Assembly: GCA_902519435.1 (NCBI GenBank)
Contig: CABYKC010000007.1
Span: 1 to 31,868 of the forward strand
From: an uncultured Alphaproteobacteria bacterium
GTDB taxonomy: Bacteria > Pseudomonadota > Alphaproteobacteria > HIMB59 > GCA-002718135
Length of the DNA: 31,868 nt
Direction of reading: 5' to 3'
Position 1 is the first letter of the stretch. The number at the start of each line of letters is the position of its first letter. Below, piece by piece: positions 1 through 7,440 of the stretch. The notes below the pieces were generated by a model. It was given only the letters and a program-made list of their open reading frames with translations, was not told where the DNA came from and did not search any database. The translations under genes were made by a program, and so were the position numbers.

Positions 1-124
1 GATCACCAAATTGAAGCACCAAAGCTTGCTTAGTTTCATTTACAATAAAAAAAGCTCCCGTGAAAGTAAGGAAAAGAATAAATAAAACTAAAACTATAAG
101 TAAATTTCTTACATTAAATCTCAT
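1..124 (-). CDS. hflC: HflC protease modulator, N-terminal fragment
   Basis: The gene reads leftwards off the window edge and only its first 41 codons are visible. The start codon is the ATG at 124-122. The peptide begins MRFNVRNLLIVLVLF, a membrane-anchor helix, then FFIVNETKQALVLQFGD, which matches the conserved start of the SPFH domain in HflC. HflC forms a membrane complex with HflK that surrounds and modulates the FtsH protease. The stop codon of hflK is separated from this start by one base, the usual hflK-hflC operon order. Function follows from the family and from this neighbour; most of the protein cannot be inspected. Confidence 0.9.
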   Translation of the reverse strand, partial: MRFNVRNLLIVLVLFILFLTFTGAFFIVNETKQALVLQFGD

Positions 125-125
125 C

Positions 126-1232
126 TTAATTATTTCCTGACTTTTTAAGTTCATTCAATGGTAAGTAAGGAACTACACCCTGTCCATTTCCAGTATCATC
201 TAAAATTATTTTGTTTTTACCTTCTAAAACTTCTCTTAAAGTTTCAAGATAAATTCTTCTTTTTGTAACTTCTTTCGCATCTTTATAACTATTGTAAACA
301 TCTATAAAGTTTTGTGCCACACCTTCTGCTTGTTTAACTACCTGCTCTTTGTATGCTGTAGCTGCTTCAACAAGTTTGGCTGCTTCACCACGAGCATTAG
401 GTACAATTCTATTTAAATAAGTGTTTGCTTCGTTAACTAATCTTTCTTTATCTTGTCTTGCTCTTTGAACTTCATCAAAAGCATCAATAACTTGATCGGG
501 CGGATCAACACTTTGAAGCTGTACTGATTGAATCAAAACACCACTTTCGTAGGAATCTAAAACTAGTTGTAATTCATTTCTTACAACTTGTTCTACCTCT
601 TGACGACCTTCGGTAAGTAAGAATTGAAGATCTCTTTGACCAACGACTTCACGAACAACGCTCTCAGACATATCTTTGACGGTAAGTTCTGGGTTTCTAA
701 GCTTAAAAAGAAAGTTACCAGCATCTTTTATTTTAAAGAGTACTGTGAATGCAACATCTGCTATGTTTTGATCACCCGTTAGCATTAAACTTTCTTCAAT
801 TACTTTTCGCTCTGCATTTGAATTTGAGCCAAAACCAAGATCACTTGCACTTCTAAATCCAACGTTGATTTTTCTAATTACTTCAACTTTAGGCGTAACA
901 GTTTGACCGATTGGAGTTGGAAAAAAGTAATGTAATCCAGGCTCGGTTGTTTGACCATTCCATCTTCCAAATAAAAGTTCTACACCTTGCTCATCAGGCT
1001 CAACTCTATAAAAACCAGTGGCTAACCACAATAAAATAGCTACTATTATAAATATTGAAAGGTTACGTCTACCGCCAAATTTAAAATTGCCAAATCTATC
1101 TTTTGCTTTTCTAATTGAATCTTCGAAATCTCTTCTGTTTGGACCGTCTCCAGATCCACCTGAGCCCCAAGGGTTGTTATTCCCGCCTGAACCCCAAGGA
1201 TTATTGTTGTTGTTATTTTTATTCCAGTTCAT
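126..1232 (-). CDS. hflK: HflK, FtsH protease modulator (SPFH family)
   Basis: This 368-residue protein has the typical HflK layout. An Asn/Gly-rich N-terminus (residues 1-30) contains two PWGSGG repeats. A single membrane helix lies at about 57-74, followed by an SPFH/band-7 domain starting FYRVEPDEQGVELLFGRW. A coiled-coil-like region follows at about 255-320, with RARQDKERLVNEANTY. HflK and HflC assemble into a large cage in the cytoplasmic membrane that regulates FtsH access to substrates. The gene lies one base upstream of hflC and is certainly co-transcribed with it. It diverges from mrp across an 86-base AT-rich gap that must carry both promoters. Confidence 0.95.
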   Translation of the reverse strand: MNWNKNNNNNNPWGSGGNNNPWGSGGSGDGPNRRDFEDSIRKAKDRFGNFKFGGRRNLSIFIIVAILLWLATGFYRVEPDEQGVELLFGRWNGQTTEPGLHYFFPTPIGQTVTPKVEVIRKINVGFRSASDLGFGSNSNAERKVIEESLMLTGDQNIADVAFTVLFKIKDAGNFLFKLRNPELTVKDMSESVVREVVGQRDLQFLLTEGRQEVEQVVRNELQLVLDSYESGVLIQSVQLQSVDPPDQVIDAFDEVQRARQDKERLVNEANTYLNRIVPNARGEAAKLVEAATAYKEQVVKQAEGVAQNFIDVYNSYKDAKEVTKRRIYLETLREVLEGKNKIILDDTGNGQGVVPYLPLNELKKSGNN

Positions 1233-1318
1233 ATATTATTGATAATATTTGCTCTATCTACTAACACTTATTATATTATTTAATAACTAATATTTGAGTA
1301 AATCTGGAAAAATCAAGT

Positions 1319-2362
1319 ATGTCTGATGAAATTTTATCTTTAATCTATACATTTTCTAAGAAATTTAGTGATCCTGAAACAAATCTTAGTTTTGATCCTA
1401 AAAATCAAAATATTTCAGCAGTTGTAAAAGATGGCAATGTAAACATTTCCTTACTTGTAAAAGGTCAAAAAGAAGATCTTTATCTAAATATAGCAAGATT
1501 GCTTAAAAATAATGTTGAGCAAATTTCTGGAATACTTTCTGTGAATGTAATTATAAACTCCGATGTGGAAAGTACTAAAAAAATTAATAATGCTAATAAA
1601 AGATTTAAAATTGATGCAAAAAATATTTTAGCAATTGCTAGTGGTAAGGGTGGAGTTGGCAAATCAACATTTTCGGTAAATCTTGCCACAGCATTAAGCT
1701 CATTAGATCTTAAGATCGGTTTACTTGATGCAGATATTTATGGTCCTAGTATTCCTAGAATGATGGGTATTTCAAAAAAACCTATAATGAATGAAAACAA
1801 AAAACTTGTACCTTTAGAAAATTATGGAATAAAATTGATGTCTATTGGTTTTATTCTTGACTCTGAGGCTCCAACAATTTGGAGAGGGCCAATGGTTATG
1901 AAAGCATTAGAGCAAATGTTTAATGGAGTTGAATGGGGTGAGCTAGATTACCTTATAATAGATCTGCCACCAGGCACTGGAGATGCCCAGCTTACTTTGG
2001 CTCAAAGTTCAAAACTTTCAGGATCAATTATAATTTCTACACCTCAAGATGTAGCTCTTACTGATGCAAGAAAAGGAATAAATATGTTTAAAAAAGTTAA
2101 TGTTGATATTCTTGGTATTGTGGAAAACATGAGTTATTTCATGTGTGATAATTGTAATCAAAAACATTATATATTTTCAAAAGATGGTGTGAAAAAAGAA
2201 GCTGAAGAATCTAAAATACCTTTTTTAGGAGAAATTCCTATTGATACAAATTTAAGAATTCAATCAGACAATGGAATACCTACTTTGATAGATGATCCAG
2301 ATGGTGAAATTTCAAAAAAATTTATATCAATTGCAAGAAACTTAAAAAAATCTTTTGATTAA
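1319..2362 (+). CDS. mrp: Mrp/ApbC-type P-loop ATPase, iron-sulfur cluster carrier
   Basis: A 347-residue Mrp/NBP35-family ATPase, thought to bind and transfer iron-sulfur clusters to apoproteins in the cytosol. The deviant Walker A motif GKGGVGKST is at 109-117, the DADIYGPS switch-like motif at 137-144 and LPPGTGD at 216-222. The cluster-binding pair CxxC is at Cys276 and Cys279 (MCDNC). The first 90 residues correspond to the MIP18/DUF59 domain but are poorly conserved. The start ATG follows a weak GGA at 1306-1308. The stop codon overlaps that of the convergent thyA by four bases (TTAA), leaving no room for a terminator. Confidence 0.95.
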   Translation: MSDEILSLIYTFSKKFSDPETNLSFDPKNQNISAVVKDGNVNISLLVKGQKEDLYLNIARLLKNNVEQISGILSVNVIINSDVESTKKINNANKRFKIDAKNILAIASGKGGVGKSTFSVNLATALSSLDLKIGLLDADIYGPSIPRMMGISKKPIMNENKKLVPLENYGIKLMSIGFILDSEAPTIWRGPMVMKALEQMFNGVEWGELDYLIIDLPPGTGDAQLTLAQSSKLSGSIIISTPQDVALTDARKGINMFKKVNVDILGIVENMSYFMCDNCNQKHYIFSKDGVKKEAEESKIPFLGEIPIDTNLRIQSDNGIPTLIDDPDGEISKKFISIARNLKKSFD

Positions 2363-3189
2363 ACATTCATCAAAGCATCAATTTTTTCATGATGCTGATA
2401 GTTTATTAATTTAAAATCATTTACGTTGTATTTAAAAAAATCTTTTGTTTCGAATTGAAGCTCAGGTAATTTTTTAGGCGCTCTTTCTAATTGAATTTTA
2501 ACCTGCTCAAAATGTTCTTTATAAATGTGAAAATCTCCTAAAGAATGAATAAATGTTCCAACTTCTAATTTACACTCTCTTGCCAACATATGAGTTAAAA
2601 GACTATAACTAGCTATGTTAAATGGGACTCCTAAAAACATATCACATGATCTTTGATATAATTGGCAACTTAATTTGTTATTAGAAATAAAAAATTGCGA
2701 AAATGCATGACATGCTGGCAATGACATATTTTTAATCTCTGGAGGATTCCAAGCTGAAATAATATGGCGCCTTCCATTTGGATCTTCTTTGAGTCCTTTA
2801 ATAAGATTTAAGACTTGATCCTCTCCATTAAAATTTCTCCATTGAACTCCATATATTTTACCAACATCTCCTTCAAACCGAGCTTGTGATTTCCAGTAAT
2901 CTGCTTGAGCATTTTGGGTCCAAATAGTTTTTTTATCTTTTAAATTTTCTCTTGAATCATTGTATAAAATTTCGGCAAGTCTTCTCTCATCATCTGAACC
3001 TTCGATAAACCACAATAACTCTGATACTACAGATTTCCATGCAAGTTTTTTAGTCGTTATTGCAGGAAAACCTTTTGATAGATCATAATGCATTTGATAA
3101 CCAAAAGACTTTCTAACACCACCCGCTCTACTTTCAACATCAGAGCCATTATCAAAACAATATCTCAAAGCATCTAGGTATTGTTTCAT
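2359..3189 (-). CDS. thyA: Thymidylate synthase (ThyA, folate-dependent)
   Basis: ThyA converts dUMP to dTMP using methylene-tetrahydrofolate and releases dihydrofolate. With the start at 3189 the protein has 276 residues. The catalytic cysteine is Cys160 in LPACHAF, and the nucleotide-binding segment YQRSCDMFLGVPFNIA follows at 178-193. The family's usual C-terminal Pro-Val-Ala-Val-like end is replaced by ALMNV. An in-frame TTG at 3198 would add three residues. The ATG at 3189 is preferred because it gives the family-typical MKQYLDALR start and an ATGA overlap with the folA stop. It follows folA, which recycles the dihydrofolate made here, so the two form a functional pair. Confidence 0.96.
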   Translation of the reverse strand: MKQYLDALRYCFDNGSDVESRAGGVRKSFGYQMHYDLSKGFPAITTKKLAWKSVVSELLWFIEGSDDERRLAEILYNDSRENLKDKKTIWTQNAQADYWKSQARFEGDVGKIYGVQWRNFNGEDQVLNLIKGLKEDPNGRRHIISAWNPPEIKNMSLPACHAFSQFFISNNKLSCQLYQRSCDMFLGVPFNIASYSLLTHMLARECKLEVGTFIHSLGDFHIYKEHFEQVKIQLERAPKKLPELQFETKDFFKYNVNDFKLINYQHHEKIDALMNV

Positions 3190-3674
3190 CTTTCCCAAAT
3201 CTCAAAATGGCAAGTTGAGTCTCCATTTATTTTTTTAATCATTTTCATATTATTTTCTATAGAAGCAATATCTATAAATTTTTCACAATTGTAATTACCG
3301 TAGATTCTAGTGAGATAAAATTGTTCTATGGATTTAAAAGTTAAATTTATTATTTCTGAACCTCCAATTATAAAAATATCCATATCTTTATACTTTGATT
3401 GAAGATTTTGAATTTGATCATTTATGTTTCCACTAAAGTAATAATCTGCCCCTTCTATTAATTCTTTATCTTTACTTGTGATGAGAGCATTTATTCTTGA
3501 TTTTAGTGGTGTAGGCATAAAAGGATCTTCCCAAGTCTTCCTTCCCATTACAACGACATTATTTAGAGTATTTTCTTTGAACCATTTTAAGTCAATTGAA
3601 TTTTTGGGCCAGGGCATACTTTTGCCCTTACTTATCCCTCCTTTTTCATCCACTGCCATTATTGCTTTGATCAT
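3186..3674 (-). CDS. folA: Dihydrofolate reductase
   Basis: A 162-residue DHFR that reduces dihydrofolate to tetrahydrofolate with NADPH. Visible family features are MIKAIMAVDEKGGISKGKSMPW at the N-terminus (substrate loop, Pro21-Trp22), the proton-relay acid Asp28 in KNSIDLKWF, the NADPH-binding VVMGRKTWE, and IIGGSEI with the conserved Gly-Gly pair. The length is normal. The stop overlaps the thyA start as ATGA, which suggests translational coupling. About 100 bases separate its start from the ssrA transcript on the opposite strand. Confidence 0.94.
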   Translation of the reverse strand: MIKAIMAVDEKGGISKGKSMPWPKNSIDLKWFKENTLNNVVVMGRKTWEDPFMPTPLKSRINALITSKDKELIEGADYYFSGNINDQIQNLQSKYKDMDIFIIGGSEIINLTFKSIEQFYLTRIYGNYNCEKFIDIASIENNMKMIKKINGDSTCHFEIWER

Positions 3675-3742
3675 ATTTCTTTTATTTTATGTTTTAATTA
3701 GTAACAATTTTTTTTTTCAATTGCTAGGTTTCAAGACAAAAC

Positions 3743-3771
3743 TTTCAAGTATAATTAGTTTAAGGTATAAT
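3743..3771 (+). promoter_or_regulatory. Sigma-70-type promoter of ssrA
   Basis: A perfect -10 box TATAAT (3766-3771) lies 17 bases after a -35-like TTTCAA (3743-3748). The predicted start near 3778 coincides with a small hairpin (GTTGC, loop TTT, GCAAC at 3778-3790) that would form the 5' end of the tmRNA precursor. The box match is seen directly; use in the cell is inferred. Confidence 0.6.
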
Positions 3772-3777
3772 AATGAT

Positions 3778-4027
3778 GTTGCTTTGCAACTAAGATAATA
3801 AATGCTTTGTGCAATAAGTTATTCGGACCCGGGGGCGGTACCCGGCGTCTCCACCAAATATGGGGACGAAATAGGTTTGACGGTAATTAAAAGACAAAGA
3901 CTTTATCCGGTATTGTACCACCGTTATCGGGCTATTTTATAAACGCTAACGATAATAGATTAGCACTTGCTGCCTAGTTTCTAGGTAAGCGCGGTATGGG
4001 GCACCGAGCAACAGAACGCCCCATTAT
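3778..4027 (+). ncRNA. ssrA: Transfer-messenger RNA, circularly permuted two-piece form
   Basis: tmRNA rescues stalled ribosomes and tags the unfinished protein for proteolysis. The gene is permuted as in Alphaproteobacteria: the acceptor piece comes first, ending in CCA at 3854-3856, and the coding piece starts at G3862. The acceptor arms pair across the join: GGGGACG (3862-3868) with CGTCTCC (3846-3852), one G-U pair. The T-stem is CCGGG/CCCGG (3829-3833, 3841-3845) with the unusual loop GGCGGTA. ACAAAG (about 3894-3899) can pair with CTTTGT (3805-3810) as helix P2. GACGG follows AGGTTT as in other tmRNAs. The tag frame is at 3945-3977, followed by the hairpin CCTAG-TTT-CTAGG. The stem ATGGGGC/GCCCCAT (3996-4002, 4018-4024) closes the 3' end and may double as terminator. 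The exact ends are estimates. Confidence 0.93.
3945..3977 (+). other. tmRNA proteolysis tag reading frame
   Basis: Starting at the resume codon GCT, the frame reads ANDNRLALAA and stops at TAG. With the alanine charged on the tmRNA itself the appended tag would be AANDNRLALAA. The AND start and hydrophobic LAA end are the hallmarks of ssrA tags recognised by SspB and ClpXP or ClpAP. The resume codon is assigned by comparison with the E. coli layout (GCA AAC GAC). Confidence 0.9.
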
Positions 4028-4135
4028 TTTAATTTCCCATTGGTTACTCTTGTTTTTGTAAATTTTAAATGCATACACTATTGAACACTCTGAGGTCGCA
4101 AATTCATCAAAAACAACAAATAACTTGAATTTTTA

Positions 4136-4909
4136 TTAAATATTTTTTTGAATTACTGAAACAGACACATATTTTTTGGAGTCATAGTTTGATCTCCTAA
4201 CCCTTTTAGTTAAAAAATAATTCTCTAAATTATTTTTTTTTACTAAATGTTTATAACTATCACTATCAACATAATTAGTTATATATTCATTCATAACTAT
4301 ATCATCACAACAAACTATACCTTTATCCTTAATAATTTTCAATGAACTGTCTATATCTTGCCCTACTTGTGGTGCTTTGTGATCACCATCAATCCATATC
4401 AAATCAAAAGTATTTTCATTAAAGTTTTTTAGAAGATCTTTAGAATTCATTTCTATATATTCAATATTAGTTCTGTTTAGATTAAATTTTTTTTTTTTTA
4501 TAAAAAATTCAAATTGTAAATTTGACATTTGTTTGTTTAGTTCTCTTAATTGCTTTACTGGAAGGTCAATAGTTGTTATTTTTGAAGAAATAAAAATTTT
4601 TGATAAAAAATTTGTGAAATTACCTTCTGAAGTTCCAATTTCTAAAATATTTAAATTATTTTTTTTTAACGAAAATCCACAAAAAATAAAATAATGCCAA
4701 GATATATCATGAGCAAAATAATCTATATTAAATTTTGATAATTTTTTTTTTAAATCTTTAATATTGATATCAAATTTTTTTAGAATTTTCTCATTATTTA
4801 AAATATCTGACTTTAATTTGGAATTTGAATAAATTATATTATTTATAAAAGGAATATAATAAGATCTTTTTCCAAATATTTTAAAACATATCTTTATTAA
4901 TAACTTCAT
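4136..4909 (-). CDS. Class I SAM-dependent methyltransferase, substrate unknown
   Basis: A 257-residue protein with a Rossmann-type methyltransferase core. Motif I is LEIGTSEGNF (89-98), the acidic end of strand 2 is TTIDLP (112-117), WIDGDH is at 172-177 and CDDIV at 201-205. The DGDH and CDD motifs resemble the CmcI/Methyltransf_24 type of class I enzymes, which act on small molecules or sugars. The substrate cannot be read from the sequence. The N-terminal 80 residues are Lys/Ile/Asn-rich and not recognised. An unbroken run of 13 A in the coding strand (4487-4499) encodes part of IKKKKF. No ribosome-binding site is visible. It lies just beyond ssrA and probably belongs to an accessory stretch. 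Confidence 0.8.
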   Translation of the reverse strand: MKLLIKICFKIFGKRSYYIPFINNIIYSNSKLKSDILNNEKILKKFDINIKDLKKKLSKFNIDYFAHDISWHYFIFCGFSLKKNNLNILEIGTSEGNFTNFLSKIFISSKITTIDLPVKQLRELNKQMSNLQFEFFIKKKKFNLNRTNIEYIEMNSKDLLKNFNENTFDLIWIDGDHKAPQVGQDIDSSLKIIKDKGIVCCDDIVMNEYITNYVDSDSYKHLVKKNNLENYFLTKRVRRSNYDSKKYVSVSVIQKNI

Positions 4910-4996
4910 AATAAAATTTTTTAAGAATAATAATATTTAAATCTTATTTGTCTATTAAGATTTTGAAAATGATATTATGATATAATGCTATATGTA

Positions 4997-5356
4997 TTAT
5001 TTATTATTAATATTTGAATATGTGATAAATATAAATGATACTAATAAACCTAGAATATTAAAAAAAATATCTAAAATTTCAAAACCTCTAAATGTAAAAT
5101 ATTGAAGTATTTCTATAAGAACTGAATAAATCAAACAATAAAACAAAATTTTAAATTTATTTTCAAAAGTAAAATTAAATAAAAAGAATAAAATAAAAAA
5201 TAATATTGAATGATAAATATATGAAACTTTGTTACTTGGTATGTTCTCTTCTTTTAAAATATTCGTTGATGAATAAAAAAAATCTAATGGTACTAATAAA
5301 GCTATAGAAATAATTAATAAGTATGAAATAGATACTATTTTGAAAAATAATTTCAT
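4997..5356 (-). CDS. VanZ-like integral membrane protein
   Basis: A small hydrophobic protein of 119 residues with about four membrane helices. The C-terminal segment EILQYFTFRGFEILDIFFNILG carries the VanZ-family signature (E-x-x-Q, R, D-x-x-x-N-x-x-G). The extracytoplasmic loop between helices 1 and 2 is short. VanZ-type proteins are associated with the cell envelope and glycopeptide resistance in some bacteria, but most homologues have no known job. A TTG at 5365 would add three residues; the ATG at 5356 giving MKLFFKIVS is preferred. It reads in the same direction as the methyltransferase gene, 87 bases upstream of it. Confidence 0.7.
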   Translation of the reverse strand: MKLFFKIVSISYLLIISIALLVPLDFFYSSTNILKEENIPSNKVSYIYHSILFFILFFLFNFTFENKFKILFYCLIYSVLIEILQYFTFRGFEILDIFFNILGLLVSFIFITYSNINNK

Positions 5357-5569
5357 AGCTAACAAGACACTATAAATTCTGTTTTAAATATTTTTATAAT
5401 TCATTTTAAAGGAAAATTTCTTAAAGTATAAAGACTAAACTCCTAAATTATAAGAAATTACATGAAAAATAGTATTGTATTATTGGGCTTGGATAGAAAT
5501 TTTTATAGTTGTGTGATATAAATTTTTAATAAAATATGAGCTAATTACAAAGGTAAAGCTTAAAATTTT

Positions 5570-5644
5570 GGGTAACCTGTTAAACAGATGACTAATAAGT
5601 TTATGACACTCACCTATTAACAGAACACCCGATATTTATGAGGT
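5570..5644 (+). promoter_or_regulatory. Candidate structured leader of the rhodanese gene
   Basis: Just before the rhodanese start, a two-part stem can form. GGGT (5570-5573) pairs with ACCC (5627-5630), and CTGTTAA (5577-5583) pairs with TTAACAG (5617-5623). The two parts are separated by a symmetric AAC/AAC internal loop. The 33-base apical loop contains ACCT (5612-5615), complementary to AGGT (5641-5644), the presumed ribosome-binding site. That would make a pseudoknot able to mask translation start. I do not recognise a known riboswitch class. The rest of the non-coding stretch from 5357 shows nothing else convincing. Confidence 0.35.
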
Positions 5645-5652
5645 AAATGATT

Positions 5653-6018
5653 ATGAAAAAATTTGAGGATTTGATGAGTGTAAAAGATGAAATTGAAAAT
5701 ATTTCTGCATCAGAGGCAAAGGAAAAAATAAATGATCCAAATGTTCAATTTATAGATGTAAGGGATAAAGAAAGTTTCTCTAAAGGAACTATAGGAAATG
5801 CTATGCATTTAGATAGAGCTTTTCTTGAATTTTATCTTTCCGAAGGCAGTCCGCTAGAAAATAAATTTTTCAAAGAAAACCCAGATAAAGAATATGTTGT
5901 ATTTTGTGGCGTAGGTGGACAAGGAACTTTATCAACTAAAACAATGCAAGATATGGGTATTAAGAATGTTAAGAATATAACTGGTGGTATGGCTGAATGG
6001 AAAAAGTTGAAAAAATAA
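5653..6018 (+). CDS. Single-domain rhodanese-like protein
   Basis: A 121-residue soluble protein consisting of one rhodanese domain. FIDVRDKESF (34-43) is the typical first half. The active-site loop is FCGVGGQGTL, with the sulfur-accepting Cys85. TGGMAEWKK is at the C-terminus. Such proteins carry persulfide sulfur for thiol, cyanide or tRNA chemistry, but the acceptor is unknown. The active loop is rich in Gly rather than the common CRSGxRS. The ATG at 5653 is chosen because AGGT at 5641-5644 is eight bases away; the ATG at 5647 would leave only two. It is followed 28 bases later by a methyltransferase gene on the same strand. Confidence 0.85.
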   Translation: MKKFEDLMSVKDEIENISASEAKEKINDPNVQFIDVRDKESFSKGTIGNAMHLDRAFLEFYLSEGSPLENKFFKENPDKEYVVFCGVGGQGTLSTKTMQDMGIKNVKNITGGMAEWKKLKK

Positions 6019-6046
6019 TTATTTTTTAATCTAAATTATTTATTTT

Positions 6047-6868
6047 ATGAAAAAATTTATAAAAAAAATAATTGGAGTTAAAAATGTTGTAAGATTGAAA
6101 CAAATATATGGCAATTTAACAGGAAATTTTTTAACATACAAACCTTTAGCTTCTGAAAATGAATATCTAAATTTACATCAAGAATATATTGAGAAAATAA
6201 AAAATGATAAATTTATATTAAAAAATTTTTCTACTTTTGATATAAAATTTGTAAATGACTTGGCATTAATTACGCAAGTTGTAAAAAAAAAATCAAAAAT
6301 AAATTGGATGCACGGATTTATTTTAATGAAGGCTTTAAGAGATTTTGCTTATAATAAAGATATTAAAATAAATATTTTTGAGACGGGAACTTCAAGAGGT
6401 TTTTCTTCAATAATTATGTCTTATGTTCTAAATAAATTAGATAAAGAATATTGTATAGATACTTTAGATTTAATCCCTCATGATATAAAAATATATTGGA
6501 ACTGTATTTCGGATGTAAAAAATGGAAAAGTTTCTCGAAGAATTTTATTATGTAAATATTCAGATTATTTAGAAAAAATTAATTTTATTAATGGAATTTC
6601 AAGTACTATAATTAAAACAATAGAAGTGGATAAAATTGATTTTGCTTTTCTTGATGGCTCACATGAATATGAAGATGTGAAATTAGAGTTTGAATTTGTT
6701 GATAAAAGAAATAAAAAAGGTGATATCATAGTATTAGATGACTACACTCCAACAAAGTTTGACGGAATTGTAAAACTTGTTAAAGAGATAAAAAGTAAAA
6801 AAAGTTATAATTTACATTTTTTAGATAACAATAAAGATAGAGGATATGTTATACTTAAAAAAAATTAG
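6047..6868 (+). CDS. Class I SAM-dependent methyltransferase, substrate unknown
   Basis: A 273-residue protein with a class I methyltransferase core in its middle and C-terminal half. The SAM-binding loop is FETGTSRGFS (111-120), followed by DGSHEYEDV (203-211) and VLDDYTP (229-235). The DGSHxYxxV motif is characteristic of the Methyltransf_24 group, many members of which act on sugars or natural products. The first 100 residues are unrecognised. It resembles the gene at 4136-4909 in type but is not an obvious duplicate. It follows the rhodanese gene on the same strand and probably shares its transcript. Confidence 0.8.
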   Translation: MKKFIKKIIGVKNVVRLKQIYGNLTGNFLTYKPLASENEYLNLHQEYIEKIKNDKFILKNFSTFDIKFVNDLALITQVVKKKSKINWMHGFILMKALRDFAYNKDIKINIFETGTSRGFSSIIMSYVLNKLDKEYCIDTLDLIPHDIKIYWNCISDVKNGKVSRRILLCKYSDYLEKINFINGISSTIIKTIEVDKIDFAFLDGSHEYEDVKLEFEFVDKRNKKGDIIVLDDYTPTKFDGIVKLVKEIKSKKSYNLHFLDNNKDRGYVILKKN

Positions 6869-6892
6869 TTTATAAATTTTAAGTTTTAATAT

Positions 6893-7396
6893 TTACTTTT
6901 CTTTTAAAAAAGGCACCATAGAACTCCAAACTTTATCTCTTTTCAAACGATGATATGTTGCAGCAAAAATATGAATACCTATAAACCAATATAGCAAATT
7001 AATATTTAGTTCGTGTATAAAAATAATTGTTTCAATTAAAATCCCATCTTTAACTTTTATCCAAAACAAAAGTCCTATAAATAAACCTGATACGGCAGTA
7101 CCTGCTAACAAAGCATACATTCCATTATGAACAATTTTGGCAGATATTTTTTGTACTTTAGGAGTATCTTTTGGTATTGATGTATGTTGAGTTGTTTTCA
7201 TATAAATAAAACGTATTATAAGTAGAAATAAGAAAATTAGTGCAAAAATAATTTCAAATCTAAAAAAAGTATTATCTTCAAGCTGATTTATATCTTCAAC
7301 TTGCTTAGCCACACCATAAACAAATAATATAACAAACCCCCAATGAAATAATTTTGCAACTTTACTATATTCTGAATTATTTTTTTCTAGACTCAT
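6893..7396 (-). CDS. Cytochrome b561 family membrane protein
   Basis: A 167-residue protein with four membrane helices that matches prokaryotic cytochrome b561 (CybB-like), a haem protein of the cytoplasmic membrane that moves electrons from quinol or to acceptors such as superoxide. Candidate haem ligands are His18 (KLFHWGF, helix 1), His90 (KIVHNGMYALL, helix 3), and His142 and His149 (IHIFAATYHRLKRD, helix 4). The C-terminal HRLKRDKVWSSM matches the family ending. The second helix (FRFEIIFALIFLFLLIIRF) lacks the histidine I would expect for a second haem, so one haem site may be altered. It stands alone, convergent with the methyltransferase gene and divergent from sspB. Confidence 0.82.
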   Translation of the reverse strand: MSLEKNNSEYSKVAKLFHWGFVILFVYGVAKQVEDINQLEDNTFFRFEIIFALIFLFLLIIRFIYMKTTQHTSIPKDTPKVQKISAKIVHNGMYALLAGTAVSGLFIGLLFWIKVKDGILIETIIFIHELNINLLYWFIGIHIFAATYHRLKRDKVWSSMVPFLKEK

Positions 7397-7440
7397 AAAA
7401 TTTAATAGAATAATTTAAAATAAATAAAGATAATACATAA

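Noticed and set aside
1018..1242. Proline/leucine-rich frame opposite the start of hflK
   Set aside because: It is the antisense shadow of the Gly/Asn-rich HflK N-terminus.
3187..3198. TTG start giving thyA three extra residues
   Set aside because: The ATG at 3189 yields the family-typical N-terminus and an ATGA overlap with folA.
5462..5521. A 19-codon frame (MKNSIVLLGLDRNFYSCVI) in the gap before the rhodanese gene
   Set aside because: No convincing ribosome-binding site, no recognisable family, and the length is expected by chance.
4018..5646. Possible attachment-site duplication of the ssrA 3' end marking an island
   Set aside because: No second copy of the CGCCCCATTATT segment or of the acceptor end was seen, and there is no integrase gene.
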